Shown: positions 1-8,707, counted from the first letter of the stretch. The stretch is DNA of 64,000 nucleotides from Clostridium sp. OF03-18AA (GCF_003478035.1 NZ_QUEP01000003.1:124001-188000); one strand, 5' to 3'. Numbers and translations: made by a program. The notes: generated by a model not told the origin, from the sequence alone.

Positions 1-1
1 T

Positions 2-1081
2 CTGAACAGTATCCTCTCCCTGCTTCAGATGGAAGGCATCACAATCCCGGAAAAAAATATTCACAGCATTGAATACTCCAGACCTCGCGCTGTTTTTACC
101 TCTGCTTCTGAAATTTTTAAGATCATGAATTTCGTATCCGGCATTCATGAATGTATCTATTACGGACAAACTGCATCGCTGAAGCAGGCGATCGCACCGG
201 AAAAATCCCATTCGGATACTGCTCTTAAAAGCAGCAATAGCGATGAACAGGAAGTTTTAGCAAATATGCAGACGATTGCGGAAGGTATTCAGCTTTGCGA
301 TGTTACAAAATTCGAAACTGGGTTAAAGAATCTTTCTGATTCTCTTCCAAAACTGGGAAAACAGAATAATTCTCTCCAGAATGTCGGTTATCTCACAATG
401 TTCCAGGATCTGATCCGTGACAGCTATGGTCATAGTCTTCTGAATAACAAAGACCGCCGTGTTATTGATGAGATCAGATGGTGTACCGAAAAGGGCTTCA
501 TTCAGCAGGCTCTTACTCTGGTGGAGAGCAAAATGCCGGCTGTATTTCTGAAAAATGGATTTTTAATTTCTGAGAAGCAGAAAGAAGAAAAAAATGGTCA
601 AAAAGCAGTAACTGCTTTTTCTATCTTTAATTCAAAATCAAAGGATCCAGTTCTGAGTGACGATTTTCTGAGCTATATCACCCAGAAGAATTCACCTAAA
701 AAAGGGTGGGAATCTGCAGAAAACTATATTGTGCAGGCGGTCGGATATACGAAACGTCCTTCCAAGAAGGTCCCATTTGTACCGCTGAAAGAGCGGACCA
801 ATTATCTCGCGCTGGAGGCATATAACTCTAATCCGGTTATATCCGTCCTCAATACAAAAGATAATACGTTTCCGGTTCGCAAATATTATATCGCAGAAAA
901 TCCGAAATCCTACCGGAAGATCAATATCCTTCTCCGTCTGCATATGCAGTTAAAGGATGAACGAAATAAGACAAATCATGCCGGCAACGACAGCAACCGT
1001 CACTCTATTGCGGTCATTTGTCACGCATTGGAATCTTATGTGCAGATTTACGAGGCGATTGAAAAAGATTTAAAGGCTTGA
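2..1081 (+). CDS. CRISPR-associated CARF/HEPN-type protein (TM1812/Csx1-like), 5' end outside window
   Basis: The frame is open to the left edge, so the start lies outside the window and about 359 residues are visible. Near the C-terminus (about 40 residues from the end) the helix containing KDERNKTNHAG carries an R-x4-H motif typical of HEPN ribonuclease domains. The central part (YLTMFQDLIRDSYG, EIRWCTEKGFIQQALTLVES) resembles the helical HEPN region of TM1812/Csx1-like type III CRISPR accessory proteins, which bind cyclic oligoadenylate and cut RNA. The N-terminal part would then be the end of a CARF domain. Family assignment is from recalled sequence style, not a search. A decayed CRISPR array lies at 30.9-31.2 kb; without element E1 the two would be about 5 kb apart. 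Alternative: another HEPN-domain defence protein. Confidence 0.55.
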   Translation: MNSILSLLQMEGITIPEKNIHSIEYSRPRAVFTSASEIFKIMNFVSGIHECIYYGQTASLKQAIAPEKSHSDTALKSSNSDEQEVLANMQTIAEGIQLCDVTKFETGLKNLSDSLPKLGKQNNSLQNVGYLTMFQDLIRDSYGHSLLNNKDRRVIDEIRWCTEKGFIQQALTLVESKMPAVFLKNGFLISEKQKEEKNGQKAVTAFSIFNSKSKDPVLSDDFLSYITQKNSPKKGWESAENYIVQAVGYTKRPSKKVPFVPLKERTNYLALEAYNSNPVISVLNTKDNTFPVRKYYIAENPKSYRKINILLRLHMQLKDERNKTNHAGNDSNRHSIAVICHALESYVQIYEAIEKDLKA

Positions 1082-1160
1082 TTACTCCTTATATAAAGTC
1101 TGCGGTCCGCATCCCGCGCGGCGTACCTAGTCATCTGTAATGATCTTTGTCTTTTCGCAA

Positions 1161-1215
1161 GCGTATAAAAACATCCCGGTCACATTTCCCACGTGACCGG
1201 GATATTTTTATACGC
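1161..1215. terminator. Bidirectional terminator between convergent genes
   Basis: Near-perfect 23-bp inverted repeat (1161-1183 and 1193-1215) with a 9-nt loop. A/T tracts on both outer sides let it act on both strands. It sits between the HEPN gene (+) and the TraG-like gene (-), whose stop codon abuts the right arm. Confidence 0.85.
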
Positions 1216-2586
1216 CTATTCCACCTCCCTAATCTCCACCTCGCCGCCCTCCTCGCTCAGCAGCCGGTTCATCCTCGCCCGTCTGACACTCTGGCACCGA
1301 TTTTCTATTCTCCCGATCACCTCTTCACTTTTCCGTACCTCCTCCTGGTACTCTCTCGTGATCCGCCGGTAGTCCTCGTCCTGAAAGACATCGTACCGTT
1401 CCGTCACGACCGGCTGCTGACCTCTGCGGAAAACAATCTCCCGCCCGACCGGCATGTGCAGCACTTCATTTACCGGGACATTCAGCCGAATACTGATGCT
1501 CTTTGCGGTATCGATATTGTTTCCGCCGAGATATACATAGCTGTCGCAGTTATCCAGGATCGTGATCGCGTCGCTCCCATACATCTGGTGAAGCTGCGCC
1601 TCCGACTGGAGAAGGATCGTCGAGGACATTCCCTTTTCCCGGAAAATCGAGATATACTCCGGAAAGTTTGCACACCGCCCGCCGGTGGCAAAATCGTCGA
1701 AGGAAATATGGACCGGCCTCTTCAACGTACCGGATGGCTTTTTCTCCGCGATCTCAAACAGCTCTTTCACCGCCTGGGAGATGAACATCTGGGCAAGAGC
1801 GTGGAGTGATTTTTTTACCGGACTTGTCGTCACGAAGATCACGCTCTTTTCGTTCGCCACATTCTGGAAATCGATAACCGGTCTTGTCTTCATCACTTTG
1901 CAGATCCTGGATGTGAACATTTTATCCATCGCAGTGTTTAATGATGTATAAATGCAGCGGGCAGTCCGATCCGGATTCTCCCGGAATGTATTCCAGTATT
2001 TTTCGATACAATACTCCGGCCGGCTGGCAGCCGCTTCTTCCATCACCTTATCGAAGCTGGTCGTGATTCCTGCATTTCCTGCTGAATAGATACCCATGCT
2101 GCTCTGAAACCGGACAACATCGGCAAAGCAGTCCCTACCAAGTGCCAGAAATGCTGCACACTCCGCAGTGAGAAGCGAGATCGCGCTGTCATCCCAGAAC
2201 GGGTCCATTTTCGAGTTGCTTTTTTTCGCATTTGCGAGCACGATCGCAGATGCCAGATCTGTGATGTCCTCCTCGGTTTTTGTATATTTTAATGGGTCAT
2301 AGCAGCAATTCGAATTTTCCGGCTCCGCGAAATTCAAGTCATACACAGTATATCCGGCATTTTTTAATGGATTTCTATACTTGTCGACCAGACGCCGCTT
2401 CGTCGCAACAACGATCATGTTGGAGGATCCGGCTCTCAGAAGCTCCAAAAGCTCCGGCTCCAGGATGGAAACCGTTTTTCCGCATCCGGAACCGCCGACG
2501 ATCACGCGGTTATTGTTGACTCCTGTGATTTTGCTGTCCGCGCTGTAGGAACAGTTCTTTCCTAAAATAACTCGTTCTTTTTTCAT
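1216..2586 (-). CDS. TraG/VirD4-like coupling ATPase (orphan)
   Basis: 456 residues. A P-loop GGSGCGKT lies at residues 31-38, and HISFDDFA near residue 300 looks like a Walker B strand. The order (P-loop, WDDSA segment, ILLQSEAQLHQMYG, then NCDSYVYLGG) is that of TraG/VirD4 type IV coupling proteins, which pump relaxase-bound DNA into a mating channel. It lacks the N-terminal membrane helices of full VirD4, like short soluble TraG-type proteins. The start follows GGAGG with 9-nt spacing. No other transfer gene is adjacent, so it is probably a relic or accessory of an older element. It is distinct from the complete VirD4 of E1. Confidence 0.75.
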   Translation of the reverse strand: MKKERVILGKNCSYSADSKITGVNNNRVIVGGSGCGKTVSILEPELLELLRAGSSNMIVVATKRRLVDKYRNPLKNAGYTVYDLNFAEPENSNCCYDPLKYTKTEEDITDLASAIVLANAKKSNSKMDPFWDDSAISLLTAECAAFLALGRDCFADVVRFQSSMGIYSAGNAGITTSFDKVMEEAAASRPEYCIEKYWNTFRENPDRTARCIYTSLNTAMDKMFTSRICKVMKTRPVIDFQNVANEKSVIFVTTSPVKKSLHALAQMFISQAVKELFEIAEKKPSGTLKRPVHISFDDFATGGRCANFPEYISIFREKGMSSTILLQSEAQLHQMYGSDAITILDNCDSYVYLGGNNIDTAKSISIRLNVPVNEVLHMPVGREIVFRRGQQPVVTERYDVFQDEDYRRITREYQEEVRKSEEVIGRIENRCQSVRRARMNRLLSEEGGEVEIREVE

Positions 2587-2715
2587 ATACGCATACCTCC
2601 AAACTATGTAACAGAATTTTAAACTGCATCTTTACTGCACCGGCCTGTACACTCCCCCTGCACGTGCCTTTTTGCGCCGCAGCAGTTCACAGTCTCATGT
2701 TTTCTCAGACGTGGA

Positions 2716-2820
2716 TCAAAACCATCCCGCATCTGCTGCACCGATGGCTTTGCCTTCTATCTCCGGGCAAATCTTATTTCCTTGTACTATGGAATCCCAG
2801 ATAACTCCGGCGAGGAGCAT
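2716..2820 (-). CDS. Possible 34-aa ORF directly after clpP-like gene
   Basis: The ATG begins immediately after the TAA of the ClpP-like gene (TAAATG), which would allow translational coupling. The peptide begins MLLAGVIWDSIVQG and ends AADAGWF. It matches no family I recognise and may be chance or the remnant of a larger gene. Confidence 0.25.
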   Translation of the reverse strand: MLLAGVIWDSIVQGNKICPEIEGKAIGAADAGWF

Positions 2821-3414
2821 TTACAGAATCGGTTCCAGGATCTTCTCAAATCCCACGATCTCATCGCACAGTCCGAATTCGACGCTTTCCTCCGGGCTGA
2901 AAAAATGGTCGTAGGCAGTTGCTTTTTCAATCTCCTCCTCACTCCTTTTTGTGTGCTTTGCAAGAAGACGGTTGATCCGCCCCTTCATCTCCAAAAGTCC
3001 CTCCGAGATGGAACGGATCGAGGACGAATTCCCGGCAACCTGCTGCCCAAGCATCGGTTCATGGATCATCATCTCCCCATGCGGCAGGATATATCTTCCA
3101 TGCGATCCGCACGCAACGATCACGGCCGCCATGCTGTACGCATGTCCGATGCAGTAGAGCTCGACCGGTGCCCGGCTTCCCTGGATCGCATCGTAGATCA
3201 TGAGACCGGAGCTGATCTCCCCACCAGCACTGTTGACCAGGACACGGATCGCCTTCTCCGTGCTCTCCTGATTCAGGATCAGGATCTGACGGACAAACTC
3301 CCCCGCACTGCCCGCATCGATCTTTCCCTCCAGAAAGATCAGCCGATTTGACAGCAGTCTGGAATCTGCCGAAACCTGTGTGATACCGCCTGCGCTTTTC
3401 AGTAATGTGTTCAT
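2821..3414 (-). CDS. ClpP-like serine protease (S14 family)
   Basis: 197 residues, the usual ClpP length. The catalytic triad is visible: Ser94 in GHAYSMAA, His118 in MMIHEP and Asp169 in AYDHFFSPEE, followed by the family signature EFGLCDEI. ClpP forms a barrel-shaped cytosolic peptidase fed by Clp ATPases; no Clp ATPase is nearby. The nucleophile context (AYSMAA) differs from housekeeping ClpP (QAASMG), so this is likely an accessory paralogue of the kind found on mobile elements. The start follows AGGAGG with 6-nt spacing. It lies 234 bp upstream of the TraG-like gene on the same strand. Confidence 0.8.
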   Translation of the reverse strand: MNTLLKSAGGITQVSADSRLLSNRLIFLEGKIDAGSAGEFVRQILILNQESTEKAIRVLVNSAGGEISSGLMIYDAIQGSRAPVELYCIGHAYSMAAVIVACGSHGRYILPHGEMMIHEPMLGQQVAGNSSSIRSISEGLLEMKGRINRLLAKHTKRSEEEIEKATAYDHFFSPEESVEFGLCDEIVGFEKILEPIL

Positions 3415-3499
3415 ATGTGTCCTCCTTCATATCGTAAAGTGTGCTTTCTGTTATGCTCTGTGATTCTTATTCTATGCTCAGGCTCTCACAATTTTTGGA

Positions 3500-3550
3500 C
3501 ACAAAAAGGCAGGGGCAGATGAAACACGATTGCTTCATCTGCCCCTGCCT
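3500..3550 (-). terminator. Rho-independent terminator
   Basis: 17-bp perfect arms (3507-3523 and 3534-3550) with a 10-nt loop, followed on the minus strand by a short T tract. It terminates the broken cell-wall-binding gene above it and separates it from clpP. Confidence 0.8.
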
Positions 3551-3594
3551 GTGATATTTTTATTATGATGTCTTACATATCTGTTTTCTCTTCC

Positions 3595-3864
3595 CTATTT
3601 CGTCTGCACCACTCCATTGACCGTCCATACACCGTCTGCGTTCACAGTGCTGCCATCAATGACAGTATTTCTCAGCAGTTTTCCGCGGTAGCCATCGGAA
3701 ACCGGGTTGAAATAGTAACATCTCTTAACACCATTTGCATCCGGGATCCATAACCATCCAGTCTGCATTTTACCTTTGGTGTTGTCAGAGATCGGATTCA
3801 GGTAGTAAATGTTGCCATCCGGATCAGTCTGTGATGTTTTATTCTTTATGACTCTTGATTCCAC
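3595..3864 (-). pseudogene. C-terminal fragment of a cell-wall-binding repeat protein
   Basis: 89 residues made of two aromatic/glycine repeats (NIYYLNPISDNTKGKMQTGW and KRCYYFNPVSDGYRGKLL), the choline/glucan-binding-type repeat found at the C-termini of surface proteins. It has no signal peptide and no catalytic domain, and the upstream DNA (3865-4019) shows no in-frame continuation, so it reads as the tail of a deleted secreted protein that kept its terminator. The repeat style resembles the intact protein at 61.1-62.4 kb. Confidence 0.65.
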
Positions 3865-4019
3865 TATTTTATCTATTGGTTCGCATTTCTTGTTTTGCCC
3901 AATTTATCATGAAATTTTATATCATTCGCACCTTAAGACTGCAAGACTATTGATCTCCCATTTCCCGGAAAATTGATCAGACCACACCGCATGGGCGGTT
4001 CTTCTGTTAGTGGGAGTTT

Positions 4020-4754
4020 TTACAGCACATAGCAATCATACCGAATTGCCTTCCCCTTCAATGTATAGGAAGGTTCTCTGCCTGCTAGACATTCACTTTT
4101 CAATGGCCGCTTAACGATAATTCTTGACGGACACACTTTTAGTGCCGCATCAAAAAGATCTGTTTCCTCCGAGCATGGCGGCTCCAGCTTCTGGATCAGC
4201 TGAAGTTTTTTATTGATCAGACTGGATTTCTGTCTCGCAGGAAACATCGGATCCAGATAGATCACATCTACCGGATCCAGAAGCTTTGACATGCTTTCCA
4301 CACTATCTGCCTCCACTACTTTCATGCGGCCGGCGATATCCTTTAAAATCTGATTCTTTTTCGCACGACGGATGGCATCCTTCAGAAGTGCAGCGACCAC
4401 CGGATTCTGCTCATATAATGTCACCTCATACCCCTGTGCAGCCAGTAAAAAAGCATCCTCTCCCATACCTGCAGTGGCATCAATTGCTTTCCGCCCTTCT
4501 TTCTCGGAGCTTGCCGCCTTTACCAGCATCTCATGCTGCAGTCTTCCATTGGTGACTCTATGCATCATTGTCTCCGCAAAGTCCCCCTGATAAGTCAGCC
4601 CGAATCCTGACAGTGACACTCCCTTGGAATCAAAATGAATCGTCAGATATTCTCCCGGCTTATCCACGATCGGCGCTCCTGTTTTTCTGGCAAAAGACTC
4701 TGCCATATCTCTCTGCCCACCTCTTCCGAGGCAGACTACGATCTTGTTGTTCAT
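4020..4754 (-). CDS. rsmJ: 16S rRNA (guanine-1516-N2) methyltransferase
   Basis: 244 residues. The SAM-binding motif DATAGMGEDAF lies near residue 93 and VIYLDPMFPARQKSS near residue 165; both are signatures of the RsmJ/YhiQ family, which methylates G1516 of 16S rRNA. Length and motif order fit a complete enzyme. It is a core chromosomal gene and marks the left flank of E1, whose junction lies 88 bp upstream of its start. Confidence 0.88.
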   Translation of the reverse strand: MNNKIVVCLGRGGQRDMAESFARKTGAPIVDKPGEYLTIHFDSKGVSLSGFGLTYQGDFAETMMHRVTNGRLQHEMLVKAASSEKEGRKAIDATAGMGEDAFLLAAQGYEVTLYEQNPVVAALLKDAIRRAKKNQILKDIAGRMKVVEADSVESMSKLLDPVDVIYLDPMFPARQKSSLINKKLQLIQKLEPPCSEETDLFDAALKVCPSRIIVKRPLKSECLAGREPSYTLKGKAIRYDCYVL

Positions 4755-4787
4755 TTTATTGTTCTCTCTTTCGCTTTCTAGTGAACC

Positions 4788-4847
4788 TCATTTGCAACTG
4801 GAATACTGCTGATTTTTTTCATCTGCCATCATAAGCAACGGTGTACA
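4788..4847 (-). pseudogene. 3' fragment of the host gene split by E1
   Basis: Read on the minus strand from the E1 junction, this gives T-P-L-L-M-M-A-D-E-K-N-Q-Q-Y-S-S-C-K-stop. It continues in frame from the fragment at 29761-30099 on the other side of E1, so the two pieces form one reading frame when E1 is removed. The function is unknown. Confidence 0.6.
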
Positions 4848-4860
4848 AGGGGTACAAACA
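4835..4860. other. attL of element E1
   Basis: GCAACGGTGTACA followed by AGGGGTACAA. The first part is one half of a palindromic host site and the second is the element end. The core TGTACA (4842-4847) is repeated directly at 29761-29766. It lies 75 bp from the end of the recombinase gene, the usual position for a large serine recombinase att site. Confidence 0.85.
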
Positions 4861-4921
4861 AGATTAAAAAGAAAAGATAGATTTGAAAGTAAGTAGAGTG
4901 GGATAATCCAGAAGTTAGAGC

Positions 4922-6430
4922 TTAGATTTTCCACTCTACTTGAACGTGGTCGCTAGTTGCGCTGATTGAAATAATCAGGCCGTCAACGGCTTTCCTTTTG
5001 TCGTCAAATTCAATGCTGTCCCAATGGTCGAGGTAATAAGAGAGTTCCTGCTCCTTTTGGGGTGACATTGTTTCAATGGACATTTCCGCAATCTCCTTTG
5101 AAATGGTCTGGCGGCGAGTGTCCAGTTCTTCAATTTTTTTGTTAGCATAGGCAAGAAGTGTTGCGTTGGCTCCGGTTAGCGTATCAAGTAGTTTTTCAAT
5201 CTCGGCTTCAACTTGCGCCAGTTCAATTTGATGGGCGGTCAGTTTGGGATTGACTTTTTCCTCCCGGCTATGGCGGACTTGAAAATTTTTAAATCTCGCC
5301 CGCATAGCACTGAAAATAAATTCCTCAAATTCAGATTTACGGATTTTACCACAGCCCGGGCAGCCTTTATTTTCAGTCCGTTTACTACAGCGAAAATAGC
5401 CTTCGCTGTTCGGAACGTGTGTTGCCTTTAAGGCATATCCGCAACACCCGCATTTAACTTTTCCGGCAAGCCATGTATTTTTCGGCTTACGTCCTTGTTG
5501 AAAACTCTTATTTGTCATTAGCTTCTTCCTGCATTTCAGCCATACATCAGACGGTATGAGCGCTTCATGTGGAGCGATTACAAGTATCTGGTCTTTCAGG
5601 CTCCTGTCTTTATCCTCCTTCACGTCCCGGCCCTGATAGAGATAACAGCCATTGGTTCCGGCAAAATCGGAAGCGTCATTGACAATAGCCGCCCCCTGGC
5701 TTTTAAAAAATTCGTAGAGTTCTAAATCTGCTTGTGCGTAAACAGGATTTCTTAAAAGCTGTGAAATAAAGGTACGGAATAGCGATTTACCGTAAACTTT
5801 GATGTTCTGTTCCTCAAAGTACCGTGTAATGTCACCAAAAGACGTTTCCGGCTCGGAATACATTTCAAACATGAGCTTTACATATTGGGAAGTTTCGGGG
5901 TCTGCCACCATCTTTTTTGTGCGGATACCTTCAACCACTGTCGGCTCCAACTGATAACCATAGGGGGCCTGTCCGCTCATGTGAAAACCTTTCAGGCACC
6001 GGGAGTAGTAAGCGTCCGTGACGCGTTTCTGGATTGTCTCACGTTCAAGCTGTGCGAATACGATACAAATATTCAGCATGGCCCGCCCCATTGGGGTTGA
6101 GGTGTCGAACTTTTCTGTGGACGAAACAAACTCCACGTCATATTCCTGGAACAGCTCCATCATGTTTGCAAAGTCCAGAATGGAACGGCTGATTCTGTCC
6201 AGCTTATAAACGATTACCCGCCGCACCCGGCCCTTTCGGATTTCTCCTAACAGCTTTTGAAACTCCGGCCTGTCCGTATTCTTCCCGGAATAGCCTTTAT
6301 CCTTGAATACTTTACAGCTTCCGCCTTTCAGCTCATACTTACAAAAATCAATCTGGCTTTCAATGCTGATACTGTCCTTACGGTCTACCGACTGTCTCGC
6401 GTATATACAATCTTCTCTGATAATGTCCAT
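4922..6430 (-). CDS. Large serine recombinase (integrase/excisionase of E1)
   Basis: 502 residues. The N-terminal resolvase catalytic domain has Ser14 in YARQSVDRKDS and the arginine motif YKLDRISRS near residue 75. A recombinase domain follows (GQAPYGYQLEP onward), then a zinc ribbon (CGCCGYAL and KGCPGC near residues 335-370) and a C-terminal coiled coil. It catalyses integration and excision through a 2-bp staggered cut at the attP/attB cores. Position beside attL and intact motifs suggest it is active. It replaces the tyrosine Int/Xis pair of classical Tn1549, showing that the recombination module was swapped. Confidence 0.93.
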   Translation of the reverse strand: MDIIREDCIYARQSVDRKDSISIESQIDFCKYELKGGSCKVFKDKGYSGKNTDRPEFQKLLGEIRKGRVRRVIVYKLDRISRSILDFANMMELFQEYDVEFVSSTEKFDTSTPMGRAMLNICIVFAQLERETIQKRVTDAYYSRCLKGFHMSGQAPYGYQLEPTVVEGIRTKKMVADPETSQYVKLMFEMYSEPETSFGDITRYFEEQNIKVYGKSLFRTFISQLLRNPVYAQADLELYEFFKSQGAAIVNDASDFAGTNGCYLYQGRDVKEDKDRSLKDQILVIAPHEALIPSDVWLKCRKKLMTNKSFQQGRKPKNTWLAGKVKCGCCGYALKATHVPNSEGYFRCSKRTENKGCPGCGKIRKSEFEEFIFSAMRARFKNFQVRHSREEKVNPKLTAHQIELAQVEAEIEKLLDTLTGANATLLAYANKKIEELDTRRQTISKEIAEMSIETMSPQKEQELSYYLDHWDSIEFDDKRKAVDGLIISISATSDHVQVEWKI

Positions 6431-6517
6431 ATTGGGCTCCTTCCGTATGGAATGGAGCTACCAACCTTACAATTATATTATACCATAGGCAGCCCCGGAC
6501 AACAATGTTGCGGTTGA

Positions 6518-6694
6518 TTAGTAAAATCTGTCCGTGTATTTACTGAACACATCATATAAGTGATTTTCGATTTCTCTTTTTCGCTTGTTCTTTTCATCCG
6601 GGGATAGTACCGGAATTAGATTTTCCAATACGATAAGTTTCCCTTGAAAATATACGGATTGTTTTTCGCTTTGGTATGTAACAGATTGAACCAT
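6518..6694 (-). CDS. TnpW-like transposon-encoded small protein
   Basis: 58 residues, starting MVQSVTYQSEKQSVYFQG after GGAGG. A longer in-frame extension upstream runs through a palindromic repeat and is not credible. The sequence (IVLENLIPVLSPDEKNKRKREIENHLYDVFSKY) fits the TnpW family of small proteins found beside recombinases in Clostridia conjugative elements; the function is unknown. It lies 87 bp upstream of the recombinase gene and is probably cotranscribed. Confidence 0.7.
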   Translation of the reverse strand: MVQSVTYQSEKQSVYFQGKLIVLENLIPVLSPDEKNKRKREIENHLYDVFSKYTDRFY

Positions 6695-6807
6695 CGAAAA
6701 CCTCCACTTTTCAGTACGGATGAACAGCGGCCAGCTTCCCTCTTGTCTGCTGGGGAAACCTAAAAAAGCGGCTCCCTGGAAGGAACTGCCCTTTGAGCTT
6801 TCCCCAG

Positions 6808-6830
6808 CCTCGGGCCACGTTGGCCCGAAG
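6808..6830. repeat. E1 palindrome copy 1
   Basis: Arms CCTCGGGCCA and TGGCCCGAAG around CGT. On the minus strand it directly follows the stop codon of the 66-aa gene at 6831. Confidence 0.95.
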
Positions 6831-7031
6831 CTAATAATCGCCGTTATAATATTTCTGTTCAGCCTCGTTGAGTGTGTATAAGTCAAACACTCCATAAAGC
6901 TGATTTACTACACGGCTAATATCTTTATGGGTGAATCCACAGTCCTGCATGGCCATAATCACATAGCCCCGGCAGGCGTCATTACTCCATATATTCAGCG
7001 TTAATTCTGGACTAGATATATTTTCCTTCAT
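6831..7031 (-). CDS. Small E1 protein of unknown function (66 aa)
   Basis: Starts MKENISSPELTLNIWSND after AGGAGA with suitable spacing; the longer reading to 7115 has no ribosome site. It is a helical protein (ACRGYVIMAMQDCGFTHKDISRVVNQLYGVFD) with no recognised catalytic motif. It lies between the regulator gene and tnpW, where related elements carry small conserved hypothetical genes. Confidence 0.6.
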   Translation of the reverse strand: MKENISSPELTLNIWSNDACRGYVIMAMQDCGFTHKDISRVVNQLYGVFDLYTLNEAEQKYYNGDY

Positions 7032-7115
7032 AAAATTCTCCTGTTCATAGAAAAATATGGGGCCCAGCCAGAACGGTTGCCCTATCATCAGACAGTAATA
7101 GAGGAAGGGCCCCAC

Positions 7116-7521
7116 AGGTTAGAAAGTTTTTTCAGATAGACCGGACGGACAGTTGGCTTTTTGTCCCATAGCATTTCAGCTCTCCCCATTCTGATGGCAA
7201 GGCGATCTCATTACCTGCGACGGCTCACGGTTCGCAACACCGCTGCACGCTCGGATTGTGACTAATCGCAAGTATCCGGGTTTTGTGTTTTGTCCGGCAG
7301 ACCTGCCACAGTCTGCCTACGGCATGGGCCTGGTCGCTCTCTCTAGTGTAAAAATAGAGGTCATGGCGGGCCTGTCACTGGACACAAGCACCCTTCGTAT
7401 CCGTCTATCTTTTATTCAGTTTTCAATCTGCGTGAGGCGTGTCCCGCTTCGGGCCAATGTGGCCCGAGGCTTTGACTGCCTCTCATAAGCCATTTCATTT
7501 TTGAGGCGAAATCGGTACACC
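7116..7521. other. Noncoding stretch upstream of the recombination module
   Basis: About 400 bp with no credible gene. It holds one copy of the E1 palindrome (7447-7469) and may contain the promoter for the 66-aa/tnpW/recombinase group; no clear -35/-10 pair was identified. Confidence 0.4.
7447..7469. repeat. E1 palindrome copy 2
   Basis: Arms CTTCGGGCCA and TGGCCCGAGG around ATG. It lies 52 nt past the stop of the sigma-like gene on the minus strand. Confidence 0.95.
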
Positions 7522-7944
7522 TTATAAAAATTTTTTTAAAATTTTTTCCAAGTTCCGAAGGCCGCGCTCAATGGCGAGCCGCACGACCTTTTCATCCACA
7601 CCCTCGGCCCGGGCAATGTCTTGTTTCGTCAAGCCGAGAATGAAATGAGCGTAAATGCGCTTTGCCTGTTTGTCGGGCAGTCGTGAGATGGCGGTATAGA
7701 GTTCTTGTATCGTCACTTTACGCTCATACAGTTCATAGGGAGAGAACGCAACGAAAAGCGCCTCATGCTCAATTCCATCATTCCGATCCAGGGAGTAATA
7801 GGCTTTGTGCCGGTATGTACGCAGACGGTAAGCGGCTTCCTTCCGGTCAAACTCCTTGAACATTTCAACAACATCTTCTGGTACTTCCATAAAGTAGTCT
7901 GACGTATAAAAAGGGTAATAGTCCCGTAAATTTATAATAGCCAT
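7522..7944 (-). CDS. RNA polymerase sigma-70-like factor of E1
   Basis: 140 residues, starting MAIINLRDYYPFYTSDYF after GGAGG. The C-terminal third (YTAISRLPDKQAKRIYAHFILGLTKQDIARAEGVDEKVVRLAIERGLRNLEKILKKF) is a sigma region 4-type helix-turn-helix. The N-terminal part lacks a clear region 2, as in the short sigma-like regulators of Tn916/Tn1549 elements that switch on excision or transfer genes. It ends in an AAATTTTTTTAAAATTTTT tail. Probable role: transcriptional control of E1. Confidence 0.75.
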   Translation of the reverse strand: MAIINLRDYYPFYTSDYFMEVPEDVVEMFKEFDRKEAAYRLRTYRHKAYYSLDRNDGIEHEALFVAFSPYELYERKVTIQELYTAISRLPDKQAKRIYAHFILGLTKQDIARAEGVDEKVVRLAIERGLRNLEKILKKFL

Positions 7945-8156
7945 ATTGAACCTCCGCTTTGTTTTGTGATGGATGGACAACAAAACAGAAGCGGCGGGGA
8001 GCGTATATGTAGGCTGAAATTTCTGAAATTTTCAAAAAATAACAGTGAAAAATCTATAAAATAGTAAAGATGGCTACTCGTTCTAAAAAAGCCTCGACAG
8101 CTTATCTCAAGACTGGCTCTGTTTCGATAGCAAATCCTGAAATAAGGTGTCGAACA

Positions 8157-8192
8157 TAAAAAAAGCTCAAACAAATAACAGCTTGTTTGAGC
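8157..8192 (-). terminator. Rho-independent terminator
   Basis: Arms GCTCAAACAA (8165-8174) and its complement (8183-8192), followed on the minus strand by seven T. It insulates the sigma-like gene from the AT-rich cargo. Confidence 0.85.
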
Positions 8193-8380
8193 CTTAAAAA
8201 AGTTTAAATTGGAATAAAACTCCTCCCATCTAGGAGGAGGTAAAGCAAAAGGGGCGTTGCTTCATCTATTTTTTCTCAATAATCTAACTCATGTTATTAG
8301 CAACCTCCGCGTAAAAATCTCGTAGTTCTTTTATTATCATATAATGTATTTTTTGCAAAATTTGTCGTAGATAGGAGGCA

Positions 8381-8434
8381 AAAATAAAAAAATAGAGTAG
8401 AGGATATGTTAATGGTTAACGTACCTCTACTCTA
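8381..8434 (-). terminator. Rho-independent terminator of the cargo genes
   Basis: Arms TAGAGTAGAGG (8393-8403) and its complement (8424-8434) with a 20-nt loop. On the minus strand a T-rich tail (TTTTTTATTTTT) follows. It would end the transcript of the secreted-protein cargo. Confidence 0.8.
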
Positions 8435-8459
8435 TCTAATTGTTACTAAAAATTTTCTT

Positions 8460-8569
8460 TTAAAAAGGTTGTTACAAAACAGACTCAATTTACTATATAT
8501 AGTATATGTCAATTATTAAATCTACCATATACAGAACATTACTTTTCTCTTTGCAACAACCCTTTTAAA
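8460..8569. repeat. Long-range inverted repeat downstream of the cargo genes
   Basis: TTAAAAAGGTTGTTACAAA at about 8460-8478 faces its near-complement at about 8550-8569, enclosing roughly 70 bp that contain a second AT palindrome around TATATAGTATA. It has the outline of a small terminal-inverted-repeat element or of a large folded RNA. No flanking target duplication was found. Confidence 0.4.
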
Positions 8570-8587
8570 TTGTATAATTGCTTTCAC

Positions 8588-8707
8588 TTAATCAGCATTA
8601 TTTTTTATCTGATTGAATAGCCATCCTATAATTCGAGCTATACAGTATAAAACACCAAGTCCAAGGACGGAGCATACAACTAGAAAAAATATAGACATTG
8701 CCGACAT
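8588..8707 (-). CDS. 39-aa single-pass membrane peptide
   Basis: Starts MSAMSIFFLVVCSVLGLG. A single hydrophobic helix of about 22 residues is followed by RIIGWLFNQIKNNAD, giving a short charged tail. An AAAGGTG ribosome site lies about 11 nt upstream. It sits 45 bp downstream of the secreted protein gene on the same strand and before the terminator at 8.4 kb, so the two probably form one operon. No family recognised; an immunity or anchoring role for the secreted partner is only a guess. Confidence 0.5.
   Translation of the reverse strand: MSAMSIFFLVVCSVLGLGVLYCIARIIGWLFNQIKNNAD

Noticed and set aside
8284-8340. 18-codon peptide MIIKELRDFYAEVANNMS on the minus strand, resembling a signalling peptide
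   Set aside because: No convincing ribosome site or export signal, and no adjacent receptor gene; could be chance.
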